Part shown: positions 23,621-32,819 of the stretch, piece after piece | Position numbering within the stretch: position 1 is the stretch's first letter | Layout of the letters: the number at the start of each line of letters is the position of its first letter | DNA from: Betaproteobacteria bacterium LSUCC0117 | GTDB taxonomy: Bacteria > Pseudomonadota > Gammaproteobacteria > Burkholderiales > Burkholderiaceae_C | Assembly: GCA_030441535.1 (NCBI GenBank) | Contig: JAUJFZ010000004.1 | Span: 1 to 64,000 of the forward strand | Length of the DNA stretch: 64,000 bases | Reading direction: 5' to 3' | Position numbers and translations under genes: made by a program | The notes under the pieces: generated by a model | What the model was told of the DNA's origin: nothing | Databases searched by the model: none | The model's input: the letters and a program-made list of their open reading frames with translations, nothing else

Positions 23621-24238
23621 ATGAGTAACCAACAGTACTGGGATGAGGTTTACGAGACCAAAGCGCGCGATGCCGTTAGCTGGTACGCGCCTCGATTCAG
23701 CACGTCGGTCAGCCTGATTCAGCGGGTCACTGCGGCCAACAAAAGCGCACCGATCATCGACATTGGGGCAGGGCAAGCCACATTGGTCGACGAATTGCTA
23801 GCCGATGGCTTTTCTGACCTGAGCGCTTTGGACATTTCAGGTGAGGCGATCGCAAAATCAAAACACCGACTGGGCCCGGCGCATGAGCGGGTCGGTTGGT
23901 ATTGCGCCGACATCACAACCGCCTCGCTGCCCGCCAATCGGTTTGATGTTTGGCACGACCGCGCCGTTTTTCATTTTTTAACGCTTGCGCCGCATCGTGA
24001 ATGTTACGTAGCCCAAGCGCGTGACGCCGTGAGGCCCGGTGGGCATGTGGTGTTGGCGACCTTCGGCCCTGATGGCCCCCTGCAATGCAGTGGTCTGCCG
24101 GTGGTGCGTTACGACAGCACCCAGCTTGCTGCGGTTTTTAAGGATGCGTTTGAGTTAACCGACAGTGCGCTTGAAAATCACACCACGCCGGCGGGTAAAA
24201 CCCAACAATTTCTATACGCCGTTTTAAGGCGTCTTTGA
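23621..24238 (+). CDS. Class I SAM-dependent methyltransferase
   Basis: 205-residue Rossmann-fold methyltransferase. Motif I is IIDIGAGQATLVDELL (residues 46-61), the acidic end of strand 2 is ALDISGEAI near 69-77, and WYCADITTASLP near 94 is motif II/III. It has the short length of stand-alone small-molecule methyltransferases; WDEVYETKARDAVSWYAP at the N terminus resembles a group annotated 'class I SAM-dependent methyltransferase' without known substrate. AAAGG lies before the ATG. It is a single gene preceded by a structured leader, convergent with the LysR gene. Confidence 0.88.
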   Translation: MSNQQYWDEVYETKARDAVSWYAPRFSTSVSLIQRVTAANKSAPIIDIGAGQATLVDELLADGFSDLSALDISGEAIAKSKHRLGPAHERVGWYCADITTASLPANRFDVWHDRAVFHFLTLAPHRECYVAQARDAVRPGGHVVLATFGPDGPLQCSGLPVVRYDSTQLAAVFKDAFELTDSALENHTTPAGKTQQFLYAVLRRL

Positions 24239-24245
24239 AGCGTTT

Positions 24246-25163
24246 TTAAGGCCGCGCAAAGAGTTGCCGAACCTTATCCCGCACCCACAGTTGCTCACTG
24301 TCGAAGTCGGTACTGGCGTGCCAGAGCAGATTGACCGCATAGCCAGGCCCCTGAACGGGTAACTCCCAAATCCGTAACGGCTGGTTCTGTGCCATCCGCT
24401 CGGCGTACATCGTTGGGACAATGGCGAGCAGGTCGGTATTGACGGTGAGCTCGGGTATGGCGCCGAAATGCCGCGTCCGCAAGACCACCCGCCCTGTGAG
24501 TTGGTGCGACTTGAGGATTCGTTCAATACCACTGTGGAACGTCGCGGTTGGCGAGGCAACCACGAGCTTGGCCTCCCGCAGTTGCGCGCCATTTATCTTG
24601 CTGCGCGACGCCGAGCTTTTTGGGCGCCAACCCATAGCGGTGACCGCCACGTAATTCTCCTCGAACAGTTTCTCTGAACGCACGCTGTGGTGACGGGATT
24701 GAAGGATGCCGATGGAGAAGTCGATCTCTCGCGCGATCAGTGCGCGCGGGACTTCAGCGGCGTCGACCGCAACATTGGAGATCTGCGCCAGTGGCGCTTC
24801 ATCACGAAGGGTTTTGGCGAGCGCGGGCAGGAACATCATCTCACCTAAATCAGACAAGGAGACCCGCCAGTGGACGGCACTGGTTTGGGGGTTAAACGGT
24901 TGGGCTGCCCAAAAGGTGGATTCGAGTTGCGCCAACTGCGCGGTTAATTGCGGCGCAAGTTGTTGGCACAGCTTTGTCGGCTTTAAGCCTTTGGCGCTAC
25001 GAACAAATAGTTCGTCATCGAGGGCGTGTCGGAGTTTCGCGAGCGCGTGGCTGGTTGCGGGTTGCGACAACGCCAGCGCTTGCCCCGCGAGCGTGACCGA
25101 TCCCGTTCGATGCAACGCCACCAAAACACGCAACAAATTGAGGTCGAGCTGCCTGAATTTCAT
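24246..25163 (-). CDS. LysR-family transcriptional regulator
   Basis: 305-residue LysR-type regulator. The N-terminal helix-turn-helix is RQLDLNLLRVLVALHRTGSVTLAGQALALSQPATSHALAKLR (residues 3-45), and the rest is a periplasmic-binding-protein-like effector domain. The sequence resembles the NodD/DntR-like branch with its MKFRQLDLNLL start. It is divergent from the iorAB genes and a T-N11-A palindrome lies between them at 25191-25211, so it likely activates iorAB in response to an aromatic acid. Effector unknown. Confidence 0.92.
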   Translation of the reverse strand: MKFRQLDLNLLRVLVALHRTGSVTLAGQALALSQPATSHALAKLRHALDDELFVRSAKGLKPTKLCQQLAPQLTAQLAQLESTFWAAQPFNPQTSAVHWRVSLSDLGEMMFLPALAKTLRDEAPLAQISNVAVDAAEVPRALIAREIDFSIGILQSRHHSVRSEKLFEENYVAVTAMGWRPKSSASRSKINGAQLREAKLVVASPTATFHSGIERILKSHQLTGRVVLRTRHFGAIPELTVNTDLLAIVPTMYAERMAQNQPLRIWELPVQGPGYAVNLLWHASTDFDSEQLWVRDKVRQLFARP

Positions 25164-25190
25164 AATGAATCGATATAAGTGAAATCCCTA

Positions 25191-25211
25191 ATTATTCGAA
25201 AAGTGAATAAT
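25191..25211. promoter_or_regulatory. LysR-type binding site between lysR and iorA
   Basis: ATTATTC (25191-25197) and GAATAAT (25205-25211) form a perfect 7-base inverted repeat with a 7-base spacer, giving a T-N11-A LysR box. It lies 28 bases from the lysR start and 73 bases from the iorA start. Confidence 0.65.
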
Positions 25212-25283
25212 ACAAATTCTAAACTTCTATTTGCAATTGGGGCTGACTCAACCTAAATTGCGAGTCAGAGAGGGCTTGCAACC

Positions 25284-27434
25284 GTGGAAGTTTCGTTTAA
25301 AAAAGAGATTGAGAATCTCAAGCTCGGACAAGGGCAAACCTTTTACGGCGAGGGTATCTTGGCAGTGACCAAGGCGCTACTGCAATCGGGGGTGACCTAT
25401 GTGGGGGGCTACCAAGGCTCGCCCATTTCTCATTTGCTGGACGTGATGGTGCAAGCGCGTCCGTATTTGGATACGCTCGGCGTCCACGTCGAAGCCTGCA
25501 CAAACGAGTCATCGGCGGCAGCCATGCTCGGGGCGTCCATCATGTACCCCGTGCGGGGTGCGGTGACTTGGAAATCAATCGTCGGTACGAACGTGGCTTC
25601 CGATGCGTTGTCGAATTTGGCTTCGCCGGGGGTTATGGGTGGCGCGCTGATTGTCGTTGGCGAGGACTACGGCGAAGGTGCCAGCGTCATCCAAGAACGA
25701 ACGCATGCGTTTGCCCTGAAGTCGGCCATTTGGCTCATGGATCCGCGCCCCAACTTAACCAGCATCGTCAACTTGGTTGAAAAGGCTTTCGAGCTGTCAG
25801 AGGCGTCCAACACGCCCGTCATGATGGAGTTGCGCATTCGAACTTGTCACGTCCAAGGGCGTTTCGAGACCAAAGACAACGTTGCGCCAAAGATCTCCAG
25901 TGCCCAGTTACAGCAAACCGCACCGGCATTCGACTATGCCAAGTTGGCCCATCCGCCTGCGACCTACGCCCACGAAAAGCTGAAGTACGAATCGCGTATG
26001 CCCGCCGCACGGCAATTCATCGAGGCATCGGGGCTCAATGAGACATGGGCTGGCGATATTACCAACATCGGCGTCGTCATCCAGGGGGGGCTTTACAACA
26101 CCCTCATGCGGGCACTCGATGTTTTAGGTCTCGTCAACGAGGCCGGTGAGTCCCGTATTCCGTTGCTGGTGCTGAACGTGGTCTATCCCTTGGTGCCGAA
26201 TCAAATTGAGTCGTTTTGTTCGGACAAGGCCAGTGTCTTGATCGTTGAGGAAGGGCAACCTGAATTCATCGAGCAGGAGGTTGCAACGCACCTTCAGCGG
26301 CGCAAAATCAGAACGGCGCTTCACGGCAAAGATGTGTTGAGTATGGGGGGAGAGTATTCGGCTGAGGTCGTCATTCGCGGGGTGGAGACTTGGGTTGCGC
26401 AATACGCCAATGAATCGCTGCAGCTTGATCGCCCCAGTTATTTGAATACGCTCGCCCACGTTCGCGCGCAAGCTGCAGAGATTCTCGGCAGCCCCTTGCC
26501 AGCTAGGCCACCCAACTTTTGTACCGGTTGCCCCGAGCGGCCTGTCTTTGCAGCGCTGAAATTGGTTGAGCGCGATTTCGGTAAGTTACACATTGCCGCT
26601 GATATTGGGTGTCACGCGTTGGCGACGTTTGCACCGTTCTCGTTCGGTCATTCGATCTTGGGTTACGGGATGAGTATGGCGTCCAATGCGGCGGTCAAAA
26701 ACTTTTCAGCCAACCGCCCCATTGCCATCATGGGGGACGGGGGCTTCTGGCATAACGGTTTGCTGTCGGGGGTCTCCTCAACGCTTTTGAACGAAGGCGA
26801 TGGGGTTCTGGTGATCATGAAGAATGGTTACACCTCAGCGACCGGGACCCAGGAAACGGTGTCGTCACCCACATCACAAAGCAAGCTAGTAGCGGAGGGG
26901 CGTAGCGCAACGGGTGTTGAGCTCACGATCGAAAAGACCCTCAAAGGCATGGGTGTGAAGTGGTTAAAAACGGTTCACAACTATCACGTCGCGACGGTGC
27001 GCGACACCGTGCGACAAGCCCTGAACTCGCCGTTCAAAGGACTGAAGGTCATCATCGCCGAGGGCGAGTGCCAACTTGAAAGACAGCGTCGCATCAAGCC
27101 CATTCAGGCGGCACGCCTCAAGCAGGGGTTGCGCACACTCAGGACCCGATACGGCATCGATGAAGACACCTGCACGGGGGATCACTCCTGTATCCGGCTC
27201 TCCGGGTGTCCTACGCTGACGGTTAAAGACAGTGCCGACCCACTCAAAACCGCGCCGGTTGCGCACGTCACGAACGATTGCGTGGGTTGCGGTCTGTGCG
27301 GCGAGGTAGCGGATGCGGCGGTCCTGTGCCCATCGTTTCACAAGATCGAAATCATCTCCAACCCCAATTGGTGGGACCGGTTGATCAACCGGATTAATCA
27401 ATGGGCCATTCAACGACTTCAGGTGCAAGCATGA
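25284..27434 (+). CDS. iorA: Indolepyruvate ferredoxin oxidoreductase, alpha (TPP/Fe-S) subunit
   Basis: 716-residue IorA-type subunit that oxidatively decarboxylates aryl-pyruvates (indolepyruvate, phenylpyruvate) to aryl-acetyl-CoA. Order: pyrimidine-binding domain with GGYQGSPISHLLD near 39, then FCTGCPERPVF near 411, TPP-binding MGDGGFWHNGLLSG with KNGYTSATG (residues about 480-520), and a C-terminal ferredoxin-like region with the CxxCxxxxxxxxxC motif in NDCVGCGLCGEVADAAVLCPS plus GDHSCIRLSGCP. GTG at 25284 follows AGAGAGG. Its stop overlaps the iorB ATG. With the kyn operon, the window holds genes for two alternative tryptophan routes; a transaminase to make indolepyruvate is not present. 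Confidence 0.9.
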   Translation: MEVSFKKEIENLKLGQGQTFYGEGILAVTKALLQSGVTYVGGYQGSPISHLLDVMVQARPYLDTLGVHVEACTNESSAAAMLGASIMYPVRGAVTWKSIVGTNVASDALSNLASPGVMGGALIVVGEDYGEGASVIQERTHAFALKSAIWLMDPRPNLTSIVNLVEKAFELSEASNTPVMMELRIRTCHVQGRFETKDNVAPKISSAQLQQTAPAFDYAKLAHPPATYAHEKLKYESRMPAARQFIEASGLNETWAGDITNIGVVIQGGLYNTLMRALDVLGLVNEAGESRIPLLVLNVVYPLVPNQIESFCSDKASVLIVEEGQPEFIEQEVATHLQRRKIRTALHGKDVLSMGGEYSAEVVIRGVETWVAQYANESLQLDRPSYLNTLAHVRAQAAEILGSPLPARPPNFCTGCPERPVFAALKLVERDFGKLHIAADIGCHALATFAPFSFGHSILGYGMSMASNAAVKNFSANRPIAIMGDGGFWHNGLLSGVSSTLLNEGDGVLVIMKNGYTSATGTQETVSSPTSQSKLVAEGRSATGVELTIEKTLKGMGVKWLKTVHNYHVATVRDTVRQALNSPFKGLKVIIAEGECQLERQRRIKPIQAARLKQGLRTLRTRYGIDEDTCTGDHSCIRLSGCPTLTVKDSADPLKTAPVAHVTNDCVGCGLCGEVADAAVLCPSFHKIEIISNPNWWDRLINRINQWAIQRLQVQA

Positions 27435-28903
27435 GGCAGATTCCCATCAAACGGGTGCTGATTGCCGCGCTGGGCGGCGAGGGTGGTGGCGTACTAGCGG
27501 GCTGGTTGGTCAGATGTGCTCGTGAATCCGGGCGTGCGGTGCAAGCCACGTCAGTGCCCGGTGTGGCACAGCGCACGGGTGCCACCAGTTATTACCTGGA
27601 GTGGACGGCTGAGCCCGTTGACAACTCCGATGCCCCAACGTTTGCGATGTCACCCGTGCCCGCCTGTGTTGACGTGGTCGTTGCCAGTGAAAGCTTAGAG
27701 GCGGCACGGATGCTGGAGCGCGGTTTCGTCACGCCAGACCTCACGTGTTTGATCGCCTCGACGAGCCGTGTCTACACGACCGCCGAGAAGATGCACATGG
27801 TTGATGGCCGCCTTGATGACAGCCTGATTCATACGCTCACCCAAACGTTGGCGCGCGAAGCCATCCTGATGGATATGGAGTCGATTCGCAAAGCCCACCA
27901 AACGGCGATTTCGGCGGTTTTGTTTGGCGCGATGAGCGGTGCCAGTGTATTGCCGTGGTCTGTAGAGGCTTGCGAGGCCGTCATCACCGCTTCCGGCAAA
28001 GGCGTGGCCGCCAGCCTCGCTGGTTTCCATGCGGCCCGGCAGCGCGCGCTGGACGCAAAAAATGCCGTTGCCGTTGAACAGCCGGTATCCCCCACACAGC
28101 TCAAGTTGGCGGAGGTGTGTACGCTCGGTGAGGCCCGCTGTCTCGACTATCAGGATGCGGCCTATGCGACTGAATACCGAGACCTGGTGTCACAAGCGTG
28201 CGCCAGCCAAGGGATGAGTGATGAGCTGACGGCGGCTTGGACAGAGGGGGCTCGCCACTTGGCGCTTTGGATGTGTTACGAGGACTTGATTCGTGTCGCA
28301 GACCTCAAGACCAAGCCCGAGCGGATCGCTCGTATTCGGGCCGAGGCACAAGCAAGGGATGGTCAATTGGTGCGCGTGACCGAGCACTTCAAACCGGGGA
28401 TCGAGGAGATCGCATCGGTTTTGCCGCAACGCTTGGGGCGGCTGTTGATTCAAAAAACCAGTGAACGGCAGAAGAAGAAATTTCAATTTGGATTGCACGT
28501 GCGATCCACTAGTCTGTGGGGCTACCTGATGCTGCGTGGTTTGGCACGCATGCGGCCGTTGAGAAGGCGTAGCCTGCGTTACCACGAGGAGGCGACTGCT
28601 CGCCATGCGTGGTGGGAGGCCATGCGCGAATTGGCGCCGAAATCACCCACATTTGGACTGGCACTAGCCAGTTTGCCGCAGGTCCTGAAGGGGTACGGCG
28701 ACACCCAAAAACGAGGCAGAGAAAACTACGATCGGTTGTGGCGCACGTGTGTTGAGCCCGCGCTGACGGCTCCAGAGGGGTTAGATGCGGCGGGCAAGCA
28801 TTTGGCTGAAGCCATCAAGGCCACGCTTTCGAATCCCGATGCGCATGTGGCGCCTTCGCCGCAGTCGCAGCCGATCCGGTGGTTCAAACAGGTTCCCAAT
28901 TGA
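27431..28903 (+). CDS. iorB: Indolepyruvate ferredoxin oxidoreductase, beta subunit (IorB-like, long form)
   Basis: 490-residue partner of IorA. The first 200 residues are the gamma/POR domain (IAALGGEGGGVLAGWLV and QRTGATSYYLEW). The remaining 290 residues form an extra domain found in the long IorB forms of proteobacteria, rich in charged helices with KLAEVCTLGEARCLDYQDA and KPERIARIRAEA. Archaeal IorB has about 200 residues, so the extension is family-specific rather than a fusion here. The ATG at 27431 overlaps the iorA stop. The pair is followed by a TRAP transporter on the same strand. Confidence 0.85.
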   Translation: MRQIPIKRVLIAALGGEGGGVLAGWLVRCARESGRAVQATSVPGVAQRTGATSYYLEWTAEPVDNSDAPTFAMSPVPACVDVVVASESLEAARMLERGFVTPDLTCLIASTSRVYTTAEKMHMVDGRLDDSLIHTLTQTLAREAILMDMESIRKAHQTAISAVLFGAMSGASVLPWSVEACEAVITASGKGVAASLAGFHAARQRALDAKNAVAVEQPVSPTQLKLAEVCTLGEARCLDYQDAAYATEYRDLVSQACASQGMSDELTAAWTEGARHLALWMCYEDLIRVADLKTKPERIARIRAEAQARDGQLVRVTEHFKPGIEEIASVLPQRLGRLLIQKTSERQKKKFQFGLHVRSTSLWGYLMLRGLARMRPLRRRSLRYHEEATARHAWWEAMRELAPKSPTFGLALASLPQVLKGYGDTQKRGRENYDRLWRTCVEPALTAPEGLDAAGKHLAEAIKATLSNPDAHVAPSPQSQPIRWFKQVPN

Positions 28904-29037
28904 GCCGTGTTAACTTTTTTGAGAAGAGCGTGAAAAGGGTAATCCCCGCTGTGGAAAGTGCGCTAAAACTGTTTAATGTTAGGTGCACTTTTGATTTGTA
29001 AGATTTTTTAACGTGCTAGAAAGAAGGAGACAGACAG

Positions 29038-30042
29038 ATGAAAATTTCCAACCATTTAAAGCGTGCCGCGTTGCTCACCAGCCTCGCCCTAAGTGCCTCA
29101 TTTGCCACGCAAGCAGCCGACGCGCCCGTGGAGTTGCGGTTTGCGCACTGGGTGCCTGCCCAGCACGCTTTGGCCCGACTCGGCATCATCCCTTGGGGCA
29201 AGTCGATTGAAGAGGCCTCTGGCGGCACCATCAAAGTCAGCATTTTCCCTGCGCAACAGTTGGGTAAGGCGCCTGACCACTACGACATGGTGCGCGATGG
29301 CATTGCGGACATGGCCTTTGTGAACCCCGGCTATCAGGCGGGACGGTTCCCTATTTTTGCCGCAGCCGAGCTGCCCTTCATGTTTCAAAAGCCTGGCCCC
29401 GCCTCGGCTGCAGTCGATCGTTGGTATGGGAAGTACGCGACGACCGAAATGAAGGATGTCAAAGTTTGCTTGGCACACCTGCACATCGGCACCATTCACT
29501 CCAAGAAGCCGATCACCTCACCCGATCAAATTCGTGGCATGAAGATTCGCCCGGCGAACGGCACAGTTGCCCAGATGGTCAACGTATTGGGCGGCTCAGC
29601 CGTTCAGGTGTCAGCGCCTGAGTCGCGCGACGCGTTGTCCAAGGGTATTGCTGATGCGATCACGTTCCCTTGGGAATCGATTCTGAGCTTCAAGATTGAC
29701 AAGGTCACGACCTACCACACCGATATGCGCCTCTACGCTGCCGCGTTCGTCTGGCCCATGAACAAGGCTTGGTACGACAAGTTGAGCGCGAATCAAAAGA
29801 AGGTCATGGATGACCACTGCAATAACAAGTGGGCAGCCAAGATTGGCGCGGACTGGGGTGACTACGAAGATGCGGGCCAGAAAAAGTTCGCTTCGATGAG
29901 TGAACACACCATCGTGCCGCTGACGACTGATCAGGTCAATGCATGGAAAACGGCGACTCGCCCTGTGTATGACCAGTGGGAAGCCAGCATGAAGAAGCTC
30001 GGACTTGACGGTAAGCAAGTACTGTCTGAGTTGAAAGAGTGA
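29038..30042 (+). CDS. TRAP transporter substrate-binding protein (DctP type)
   Basis: 334-residue periplasmic receptor. A cleavable signal peptide (MKISNHLKRAALLTSLALSASFATQA, then ADAPVELRF) is followed by the DctP fold with HWVPAQHALARLGIIPWGKSIEEASGGTIKVSIFPAQQLGK, and the conserved substrate-carboxylate arginine region MKIRPANGTVAQMVNVLGG. AGAAGGAG precedes the ATG. It starts 134 bases after iorB and heads a DctP-DctQ-DctM operon, which would import an organic acid, possibly an aromatic acid given iorAB. Confidence 0.92.
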   Translation: MKISNHLKRAALLTSLALSASFATQAADAPVELRFAHWVPAQHALARLGIIPWGKSIEEASGGTIKVSIFPAQQLGKAPDHYDMVRDGIADMAFVNPGYQAGRFPIFAAAELPFMFQKPGPASAAVDRWYGKYATTEMKDVKVCLAHLHIGTIHSKKPITSPDQIRGMKIRPANGTVAQMVNVLGGSAVQVSAPESRDALSKGIADAITFPWESILSFKIDKVTTYHTDMRLYAAAFVWPMNKAWYDKLSANQKKVMDDHCNNKWAAKIGADWGDYEDAGQKKFASMSEHTIVPLTTDQVNAWKTATRPVYDQWEASMKKLGLDGKQVLSELKE

Positions 30043-30076
30043 TTGAGTCAACCAGTCCCAGCTGAAAGGGTACCTA

Positions 30077-30559
30077 ATGAAACGTTTGCTCGCCGCTACC
30101 GAGACAACTGCGGCATTTTTCCTGCTGCTGATTGCACTCCTCACGGCGAGCAACGTTTTTGTTAGGTATGTTTTTGGTTTCCAAATCCCCGATTGGTTTG
30201 ATGGCGCGAGCATGCTGCAGGCCATCGCGCTGTCTTGGGGATTTGCGTTGGCAACTTATTACGGTAGTCATATTTGTGTTGACTTGTTTTGGGAGCTGAG
30301 CAGTCCAGCCACCAAACGCCGCATTGATTTATTTGCAACTGCGCTCACGCTCGTATTTTCCACCGCGATGGCGTGGATGATGTGGGTGAAATCCTTGAGC
30401 ACCGGCGGCCAGACCACCATGGATCTTTTGCTGCCCCTAGATTGGTTCTTTATTCCCGCTTCATTTGGTCTATCTGTAGGTGCGGTGCTTTGCGCGCTCC
30501 GGTTGGTGAAACTGTGGCGCGGTGAGGCTGAGGATTTGATGCCCGAGGAAATGGCTTAA
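30077..30559 (+). CDS. TRAP transporter small permease (DctQ)
   Basis: 160-residue membrane protein with four hydrophobic segments (TTAAFFLLLIALLTASNVFV, LQAIALSWGFALATYYG, LFATALTLVFSTAMAWMMWV, and DWFFIPASFGLSVGAVLCAL) and the DctQ motif SNVFVRYVFGFQIPDW. It forms the small membrane subunit that pairs with DctM. AAAGGG lies before the ATG. It is separated by 34 bases from the receptor gene and adjoins dctM with no gap. Confidence 0.92.
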   Translation: MKRLLAATETTAAFFLLLIALLTASNVFVRYVFGFQIPDWFDGASMLQAIALSWGFALATYYGSHICVDLFWELSSPATKRRIDLFATALTLVFSTAMAWMMWVKSLSTGGQTTMDLLLPLDWFFIPASFGLSVGAVLCALRLVKLWRGEAEDLMPEEMA

Positions 30560-31861
30560 ATGGAACGCGAACTCTTAGTCATATTGGGCTTTTCGGGGAT
30601 GTTTGGCCTCATGGCCTTGCGCGTCCCCGTGGCGATTGCAATGGGTGTCACAGGCATAGCGGGCTTTGGCGCCGTTGCCGGTTGGATGCCTGCGATCAAC
30701 TTATTGGCGAACGTGCCGCTGTCCGTCATCACGGATTACAACCTCAGCGTGATTCCGATGTTCGTTTTGATGGGCGCATTTGCGTCTTACGGCGGCATGA
30801 GTCGGGAGTTGTACGAGGCGGGCCGTACGTGGCTGGGTCACTTCCGAGGGGGCTTGGCGTTGGCCTCGGTTTTCTCGTGTGCTGGTTTTGCGGCGATCAA
30901 TGGATCGTCTGTCGCAACGACCGCGACCATGACCCAAATTGCCCTGCCAGAGATGCGACGCGGTGGTTATGACGCTGGCTTATCGGCGGGCATGATCGCG
31001 GCGGGTGGTACCTTGGGGATCATGATCCCGCCCTCGGTCATCTTCGTGCTCTACGGGATCATGACCGAAATTGAGATCACCGAGCTCTTTGCTGCTGGGG
31101 TGATTCCCGGGCTCATGGCGGTTGTGTTTTACAGCCTGCTCATTTCTTACCTATCCAAGAAATACCCGCACCTGTTGCCGCGTGGTGAAAAGTTCAGTTG
31201 GGCCGAGCGGTGGCATTCGGTGCGAGGTCTCTGGGCGATTTTCTTTTTGTTCCTGATGGTCTTAGGCGGCATTTACTCGGGCATCTTCACGGTGCAAGAG
31301 GCTGCAGGCGTTGGCGCGATTGGCGCCTTGGTGATCGGGGTGATTCGGGGGCAACTCAGGATGCCCGAAATTCGGGGGGCCTTGGTCCAGGCGCTGCGCG
31401 TGTCATCAGCGATCATGCTGATTGTCATTGGCGCCTACTTGTTTGGTTATTTTTTAACGGTCACGCAGTTCACTCAAAACGCCGTTGAGTTTTTGGTCGA
31501 ACTACCGATCGGCGCGTATGGCGTGTTGACCCTCATCATGCTGTGTTACCTGGTGCTTGGGGCGGTGATGGATGAGTTGGCCATGCTGCTGTTAACTGTG
31601 CCCATTGTGGTCCCGGCGATCGTTGCGCTCGGTTTTGACCCCGTTTGGTTCGGCGTTATTTTGGTCATGGCTGTGACCTTGGGTTTGATCAGCCCGCCGG
31701 TGGGAATGAATGTGTTCGTGATCAACAGCATTGCGCGTGATGTTCCCTTGGTGTCGATTTACAAGGGCACGCTGCCGTTCATCTCAATGGACATCATTCG
31801 GTTGATCATCCTGTGTGCGTTCCCCGCGCTGTCCCTTTGGTTGCCCGGCATACTGACTTAG
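30560..31861 (+). CDS. TRAP transporter large permease (DctM)
   Basis: 433-residue 12-segment permease that couples sodium to substrate uptake. It opens with LVILGFSGMFGLMALRVPVAIAMGVTG and contains GGTLGIMIPPSVIFVLYGIM and SPPVGMNVFVIN, both hallmarks of DctM. It starts on the base after the dctQ stop codon. The next gene (DUF3237) begins within about 25 bases, so all may be one transcript. Confidence 0.93.
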   Translation: MERELLVILGFSGMFGLMALRVPVAIAMGVTGIAGFGAVAGWMPAINLLANVPLSVITDYNLSVIPMFVLMGAFASYGGMSRELYEAGRTWLGHFRGGLALASVFSCAGFAAINGSSVATTATMTQIALPEMRRGGYDAGLSAGMIAAGGTLGIMIPPSVIFVLYGIMTEIEITELFAAGVIPGLMAVVFYSLLISYLSKKYPHLLPRGEKFSWAERWHSVRGLWAIFFLFLMVLGGIYSGIFTVQEAAGVGAIGALVIGVIRGQLRMPEIRGALVQALRVSSAIMLIVIGAYLFGYFLTVTQFTQNAVEFLVELPIGAYGVLTLIMLCYLVLGAVMDELAMLLLTVPIVVPAIVALGFDPVWFGVILVMAVTLGLISPPVGMNVFVINSIARDVPLVSIYKGTLPFISMDIIRLIILCAFPALSLWLPGILT

Positions 31862-31883
31862 TGATTTGGTACCTGACCCCGCG

Positions 31884-32360
31884 ATGACACCCAATACCTT
31901 ACCCAAGCCCGAGTTAACCCACGTCTTTGACGTGGCGGTCACGATTGCGCCGCCAATCGAGATCGGACAAACGCCAGCGGGGCGTCGCCGCATCATTCCC
32001 ATTACTGGGGGCGTTGTGGATGGACCCAGTGGGAAGGGGCGGGTGCTGGCGGGTGGCGCGGACTACCAATTGATCGTCGCCCAAGATACGCAGGCGCATT
32101 TGGATGCGCGCTATGCGATCGAAATGGTCGATGGTGCGGTCATCTTCGTCGAGAACATCGCATTGCGGGTGGCGTCACAGGCGGACTCCAGAAAGATCAT
32201 GGAAGGTATTCCGGTCGACCCCAGCGCCATTTATTTTCGTTGCCAACCCCGCTTTGAGACTGCACACCCCGATTGGCAGTGGTTGCACGAATCGCAATTC
32301 ATCGGGACGGGGGTCCGGCGCCCGGATGGGGTGCTGTTGAGTATCTACAAGGTGCTTTAA
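31884..32360 (+). CDS. DUF3237 family protein
   Basis: 158-residue protein of the DUF3237 family: LTHVFDVAVTIAPPIEIGQTPAGRRRIIPITGG near the start, GRVLAGGADYQLI, and VDPSAIYFRCQPRFET followed by LNESxF-like LHESQFIGTGVR. Members are small beta-barrel proteins of unknown role often found in aromatic-degradation clusters. The ATG at 31884 is preferred; an in-frame TTG lies at 31866. It follows dctM closely and its end overlaps the convergent exported-protein gene by 4 bases. Confidence 0.85.
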   Translation: MTPNTLPKPELTHVFDVAVTIAPPIEIGQTPAGRRRIIPITGGVVDGPSGKGRVLAGGADYQLIVAQDTQAHLDARYAIEMVDGAVIFVENIALRVASQADSRKIMEGIPVDPSAIYFRCQPRFETAHPDWQWLHESQFIGTGVRRPDGVLLSIYKVL

Positions 32361-32701
32361 CCACCCGCCGGCTTGACCCAATTGCAGCGACCTTGTGCGC
32401 TTGCCAGTCCCCGAAAGTCGCTGGTCCATGTCAGGGTGGCGGCGTTGATTTGAATCCGCTCGTTGTCCAGTGCGGTGAAGATCCAGGTGTCGTTCACCTC
32501 AAAGGTGTAGACCTTGAGGCCATCAATCCGCACGGTTTTAATGCGCGCGTCATCGTATTCAATGGCTACCTCGCGTTGCCACACCGCCCGCGTGGGCATG
32601 TAAACCGCATCACACAACAAGCGCGCCTCATCAGCGGGTGGCTGTGCTGCAGGGACCGCTAACGGGAGCAGCAGCATGGCGATAGAGAAAGCTAATTTCA
32701 T
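32357..32701 (-). CDS. Small exported protein of unknown function
   Basis: 114-residue protein with a signal peptide (MKLAFSIAMLLLPLAVPAAQ) and a mature part of about 95 residues with alternating strands (VYMPTRAVWQREVAIEYDD, IKTVRIDGLKVYTFEVND, WIFTALDNERIQINAATLTWTS) and two cysteines (LLCDAVY and GRCNWV) that could form a disulfide. The start at 32701 puts the signal peptide first. No family recognised. It converges on the DUF3237 gene. Confidence 0.72.
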   Translation of the reverse strand: MKLAFSIAMLLLPLAVPAAQPPADEARLLCDAVYMPTRAVWQREVAIEYDDARIKTVRIDGLKVYTFEVNDTWIFTALDNERIQINAATLTWTSDFRGLASAQGRCNWVKPAGG

Positions 32702-32819
32702 GGCGTGGGGTAGCTTGTTTTTAGGCGGTTGCCAATGGTAGCCCGTCTTGCCGGTGGCGTAAGATGCCAACCGATAACGTACCCCGGTCGAGGGTCAATC
32801 AACCGCATTTAGCCCGCTA

